Of a stretch of DNA of 9,743 nt, positions 7,326 through 9,743 are shown piece after piece; positions within the stretch are counted from its first letter, which is position 1; each line of letters opens with the position of its first letter. Below the pieces are notes generated by a model. It was not told the origin of the DNA and did no database searches. It saw only the letters and a list, made by a program, of their open reading frames with translations. Made by a program: the position numbers and the translations under genes. Origin of the DNA: Candidatus Moraniibacteriota bacterium (GTDB lineage: Bacteria; Patescibacteriota; Minisyncoccia; Moranbacterales; GCA-2747515). The DNA is taken from contig JALWEZ010000155.1 in NCBI GenBank assembly GCA_027039165.1, forward strand, positions 1 to 9,743, in the 5' to 3' direction.

Positions 7326-7346
7326 ATAAACAATAAAGCAAATTTT

Positions 7347-8249
7347 ATGAAACGTATACAAAGTGACTCAATTACATGGATTGATTTACCAAAACCAAAT
7401 GAAAAAGATTTCTCTTTTTTAAGAGAAAATTTTAATATTCACCCTCTTGCGATTGAAGAGTTTGCAATTCCAACTTATAGACCAAGAGCAACTAAATATC
7501 CCAATTGTTTGTTTTTGAGCATTCACATACCATTATTTGACAAAAAGAGGAGAACTACTTATTCTAGTGAAATTGATATTATTATAACAAAAGACCATCT
7601 AATAACTGGCCATGAAAAACCTGTTTATCAAATAGAACATTTTATAGAAATTCTTGAAAAAAACGAAAAAAAACGAAATCTTTTTATGAGTAAAGCTCCT
7701 TCTGACTTACTTTATGAGATACTTAAAGTTCTTTTGGAATCTTGTTTCCCCAGAGTTGATCATATAGCCGAAAATATAGACCTCATAGAAGAAAAAGTTT
7801 TCAGTGGACAAGAAAGTAAAATGGTAAGAGAAATTAGCTTAGTCAAAAGAGATATTTTAAATTTCCGCCGTGCTATCATGCCACAAAAAACAGTTTTAGA
7901 ATCAATACTTAGACAGCCAGAAGATATTGTTTCTACAGAAATAAGAGCTTATTACCATGATTTACTTGGTACAAATATCCGACTTTGGAACACACTAGAA
8001 AGTTCTCTTGAGAGTATAAAATCCTTAGAGGAAACAAATAATTCTTTATTATCCCAAAAAATAAACAAAAAAATGAGAATAATGACTGTTTTTTCTGCAA
8101 TTTTACTTCCGGTTTCACTTTATATTGGTATAATTAGTGTAATCATGCCTCTTTCTGGTAATTACCACGAACTACTAATGCACTTAGGTATAATGTTTAC
8201 ACTTTCATTTATTACATTCTTATTTTTCAAATTTTCTAAATGGCTTTAA
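7347..8249 (+). CDS. corA: CorA-family divalent metal transporter lacking the GMN motif
   Basis: A 300-residue protein of the CorA/MIT superfamily. An alpha/beta cytoplasmic domain (about 1-115; WIDLPKPNE, HPLAIEEF) is followed by a long helical region (about 115-245) containing VDHIAENIDLIEEKVF and SLVKRDILNFRRAIMP. Two C-terminal membrane helices lie at about 246-267 and 277-295, and the protein ends FSKWL, as is usual for CorA. CorA proteins are pentameric Mg2+ (or Co2+/Ni2+) channels. The first-helix segment LLPVSLYIGI aligns with the canonical helix, but the GMN selectivity motif is replaced by S264-V265-I266, so normal Mg2+ selection is doubtful. The reading frame is open back to 7176, but that extension overlaps the glycosyltransferase gene and the promoters; ATG 7347 matches the family start. 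It is followed 9 bp later by cysS. Family call sure, transport activity not. Confidence 0.88.
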   Translation: MKRIQSDSITWIDLPKPNEKDFSFLRENFNIHPLAIEEFAIPTYRPRATKYPNCLFLSIHIPLFDKKRRTTYSSEIDIIITKDHLITGHEKPVYQIEHFIEILEKNEKKRNLFMSKAPSDLLYEILKVLLESCFPRVDHIAENIDLIEEKVFSGQESKMVREISLVKRDILNFRRAIMPQKTVLESILRQPEDIVSTEIRAYYHDLLGTNIRLWNTLESSLESIKSLEETNNSLLSQKINKKMRIMTVFSAILLPVSLYIGIISVIMPLSGNYHELLMHLGIMFTLSFITFLFFKFSKWL

Positions 8250-8258
8250 TCAAACTAT

Positions 8259-9683
8259 ATGCTAAAAATTTACAACACTTTATCAAAAAAGAAAGAAATA
8301 TTTACACCACTAAACCCAGGAAAAGTTAGTTTATACACTTGCGGACCTACTGTTTATGATTATATTCATATTGGAAATTTACGCTCTTATATAACTGCCG
8401 ATCTTTTAAATAGAAGACTTACAAGTCTAGGTTTTGAAGTAAAAAGCATAAAAAACATAACAGACGTTGGACACCTAACTGACGATGATTTATTACAAGG
8501 AGATAGTGGCGAAGATAAAATGCTCAAAAAAGCAAAAGAAGAACATAAGGACCCTTATGAAATAGCTAGGTTTTTTGAAAAAGCAGCTAAAGAAGATGAA
8601 AAAAAGATAAATATCAAGAAATCAACTTTTACTCCAAGAGCAACAGAGCACATTCAATCTATGATAAAAATGATAGAAGAATTGATAAAAAAAGACTTTG
8701 CTTATGAGATAAATGGTAACGTATTTTTTGAAATAGAAAAATTTGACTCATACGGAGCTCTATCTGGAAATTCTTTGGAAAATTTAAATATTGGCGCAAG
8801 ACTCAGTGATCCTCATCCAGACAAAAAAAATCAGTGGGATTTTGCTCTTTGGCTAAAAGCTCCAAAAAATCATATAATGAAATGGGAAAGTCCTTGGAGT
8901 GTGGGTTATCCTGGATGGCATATAGAATGCAGTGCAATGAGTACAGAATATTTAGGAGATACAATTGATATTCACACTGGCGGAGAAGATAATATTTTTC
9001 CTCATCATGAAGCTGAAATTGCTCAAAGTACTTGTGCAAGTGGTAAAAAATTTGTAAATTATTGGGTTCATACTAGATTTTTATTGGTAGATGGTAAAAA
9101 AATGTCCAAATCTAAAGGAAATTTCTATACACTCAGTGATATAACTCAAAAAGGATACTTGCCTAGTGATTTGAGGATGCTCTACATCATGTCTCACTAT
9201 CGCTCTCAAATGAATTTTACTTTCACAAGTCTAAATCAAGCCAAAAAAAACAGAGAAACAATCCAAAAAACAATTAACAGATTAAAAACAAAAAATAAAT
9301 TTAAACCAAAAAACTTATGTATTAACAAATTTAAAGATGATTTTGAAGATGCAATGAATGATGACTTAAACACACCCAAAGCATTATCTTCTATATTAAA
9401 TCTTGCTACAGAAATAAATAAAACTCTTGACACATCTTCTATTTCAAATTCAAAAGAAATTCTGGCTTTTCTAAATAATTCAGTTCAAAATGTACTAGGA
9501 ATAAAAATTGATATCAATGACAACCAAACAATTCCTGCAGAAATTAATGAAATTTTGACTCAAAGAGCAGTTGCGAGAACAAATAAAGATTTCAAATTGT
9601 CTGATGAATTGAGAGATAAACTTAAAAACTTAGGTTATAGCGTAGAAGATACTCCAACAGGGCAAAAATTAACGCAAATTTAA
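8259..9683 (+). CDS. cysS: Cysteinyl-tRNA synthetase
   Basis: A 474-residue class I aminoacyl-tRNA synthetase that charges tRNA-Cys with cysteine in the cytoplasm. All hallmarks are present: YTCGPTVYDYIHIGN (26-40) with the HIGH-type motif HIGN at 37-40, and KMSKS at 281-285. The expected zinc ligands are Cys28, Cys224 (HIEC), His249 and Glu253 (HHEAE). The C-terminus (about 435-472) has ARTNKDFKLSDELRDKL and the VEDTPTGQ ending typical of the family. Length is near the usual 460-480. It follows corA by 9 bp with no Shine-Dalgarno sequence and is probably co-transcribed with it. A perfect hairpin begins at the last base of its stop codon. Nothing suggests loss of function. Confidence 0.98.
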   Translation: MLKIYNTLSKKKEIFTPLNPGKVSLYTCGPTVYDYIHIGNLRSYITADLLNRRLTSLGFEVKSIKNITDVGHLTDDDLLQGDSGEDKMLKKAKEEHKDPYEIARFFEKAAKEDEKKINIKKSTFTPRATEHIQSMIKMIEELIKKDFAYEINGNVFFEIEKFDSYGALSGNSLENLNIGARLSDPHPDKKNQWDFALWLKAPKNHIMKWESPWSVGYPGWHIECSAMSTEYLGDTIDIHTGGEDNIFPHHEAEIAQSTCASGKKFVNYWVHTRFLLVDGKKMSKSKGNFYTLSDITQKGYLPSDLRMLYIMSHYRSQMNFTFTSLNQAKKNRETIQKTINRLKTKNKFKPKNLCINKFKDDFEDAMNDDLNTPKALSSILNLATEINKTLDTSSISNSKEILAFLNNSVQNVLGIKIDINDNQTIPAEINEILTQRAVARTNKDFKLSDELRDKLKNLGYSVEDTPTGQKLTQI

Positions 9684-9709
9684 AACCCAGTGAATTTTCG
9701 ACTGGGTTT
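9683..9709. terminator. Hairpin terminator after cysS, probably bidirectional
   Basis: AAACCCAGT (9683-9691) and ACTGGGTTT (9701-9709) form a perfect 9-bp stem around a 9-nt loop. The stem overlaps the last base of the cysS stop codon. On the plus strand the T run is limited to TTTA. On the minus strand the stem is followed by T then AAATTT, giving TTTT at the stem base. A two-way terminator between convergent genes fits well. Confidence 0.7.
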
Positions 9710-9716
9710 ATGTAAA

Positions 9717-9743
9717 TTAAAGTTTAAGCATAGCACCTAACTG
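9717..9743 (-). CDS. Possible 3' end of a convergent gene cut by the window edge
   Basis: Read from the right edge on the minus strand, eight open codons (QLGAMLKL) are followed by TAA at 9717-9719, just before the hairpin. Eight codons prove little. The call rests on position: a hairpin that could serve both strands implies a convergent neighbour. No family can be recognised. Confidence 0.25.
   Translation of the reverse strand, partial: QLGAMLKL

Noticed and set aside
7176..7346. A 57-residue N-terminal extension of the CorA-family protein, rich in Phe and Leu, resembling an extra membrane helix
   Set aside because: It is antisense to the Lys-rich start of the glycosyltransferase gene and runs through both divergent promoters. 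The CorA family starts at the region of ATG 7347.
8803..9039. Minus-strand open frame of 78 codons inside cysS
   Set aside because: It is a shadow of conserved cysS coding sequence that includes the zinc-site region, with no recognisable family or promoter.
1..9743. Recoding of UGA (as in some CPR lineages), suggested by the lack of TGA stops
   Set aside because: No in-frame TGA occurs in any of the seven genes, including the long conserved ones, so UGA is not used as a sense codon here. Seven stops are too few to infer more.

Overview
The window is strongly AT-rich bacterial DNA. It holds seven complete protein genes and possibly the last codons of an eighth. Coding density is high, genes within a cluster are 9 to 19 bp apart, and no gene has a clear Shine-Dalgarno sequence. 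All seven stops are TAA or TAG, and the conserved domains contain no in-frame TGA, so the standard bacterial code fits. The small compact proteins, the style of the glycosyltransferase, and a DNA polymerase delta-prime protein with no zinc module suggest a Patescibacteria (CPR) genome, for example a Parcubacteria-like lineage. That placement is inference from gene style, not a search result.

Layout: positions 1-7227 are on the minus strand and 7347-9683 on the plus strand, with a 119-bp divergent promoter region between them. From that region leftwards runs a tight cluster: a GT4 glycosyltransferase, a delta-prime-like clamp-loader subunit (holB) and an FtsQ/DivIB cell division protein (ftsQ). 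It has a good promoter (TTTACA, 17-bp spacer, TATAAT). From the same region rightwards run a CorA-family transporter gene and cysS (cysteinyl-tRNA synthetase). These end in a perfect 9-bp hairpin that may also terminate a convergent gene at the right edge.

The left 4.2 kb is the accessory part. It holds a protein made almost wholly of 12 TPR repeats, then a 912-residue Roco protein (ten leucine-rich repeats, Roc GTPase domain, COR domain). Each gene has its own promoter, and the two promoters are almost the same: TTTGTG, a 17-bp spacer, and TAGTATAATG around the -10. Adjacency, shared strand and matching promoters make this pair the best candidate for an undescribed functional module, probably signalling or ligand sensing built from two solenoid proteins. 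Its function cannot be read from the sequence.

The other main oddity is the CorA-family protein. It has the expected C-terminal two-helix membrane region, but the family's hallmark Gly-Met-Asn motif is replaced by Ser-Val-Ile. Positions 1-33, downstream of the Roco gene, show no gene and no terminator.
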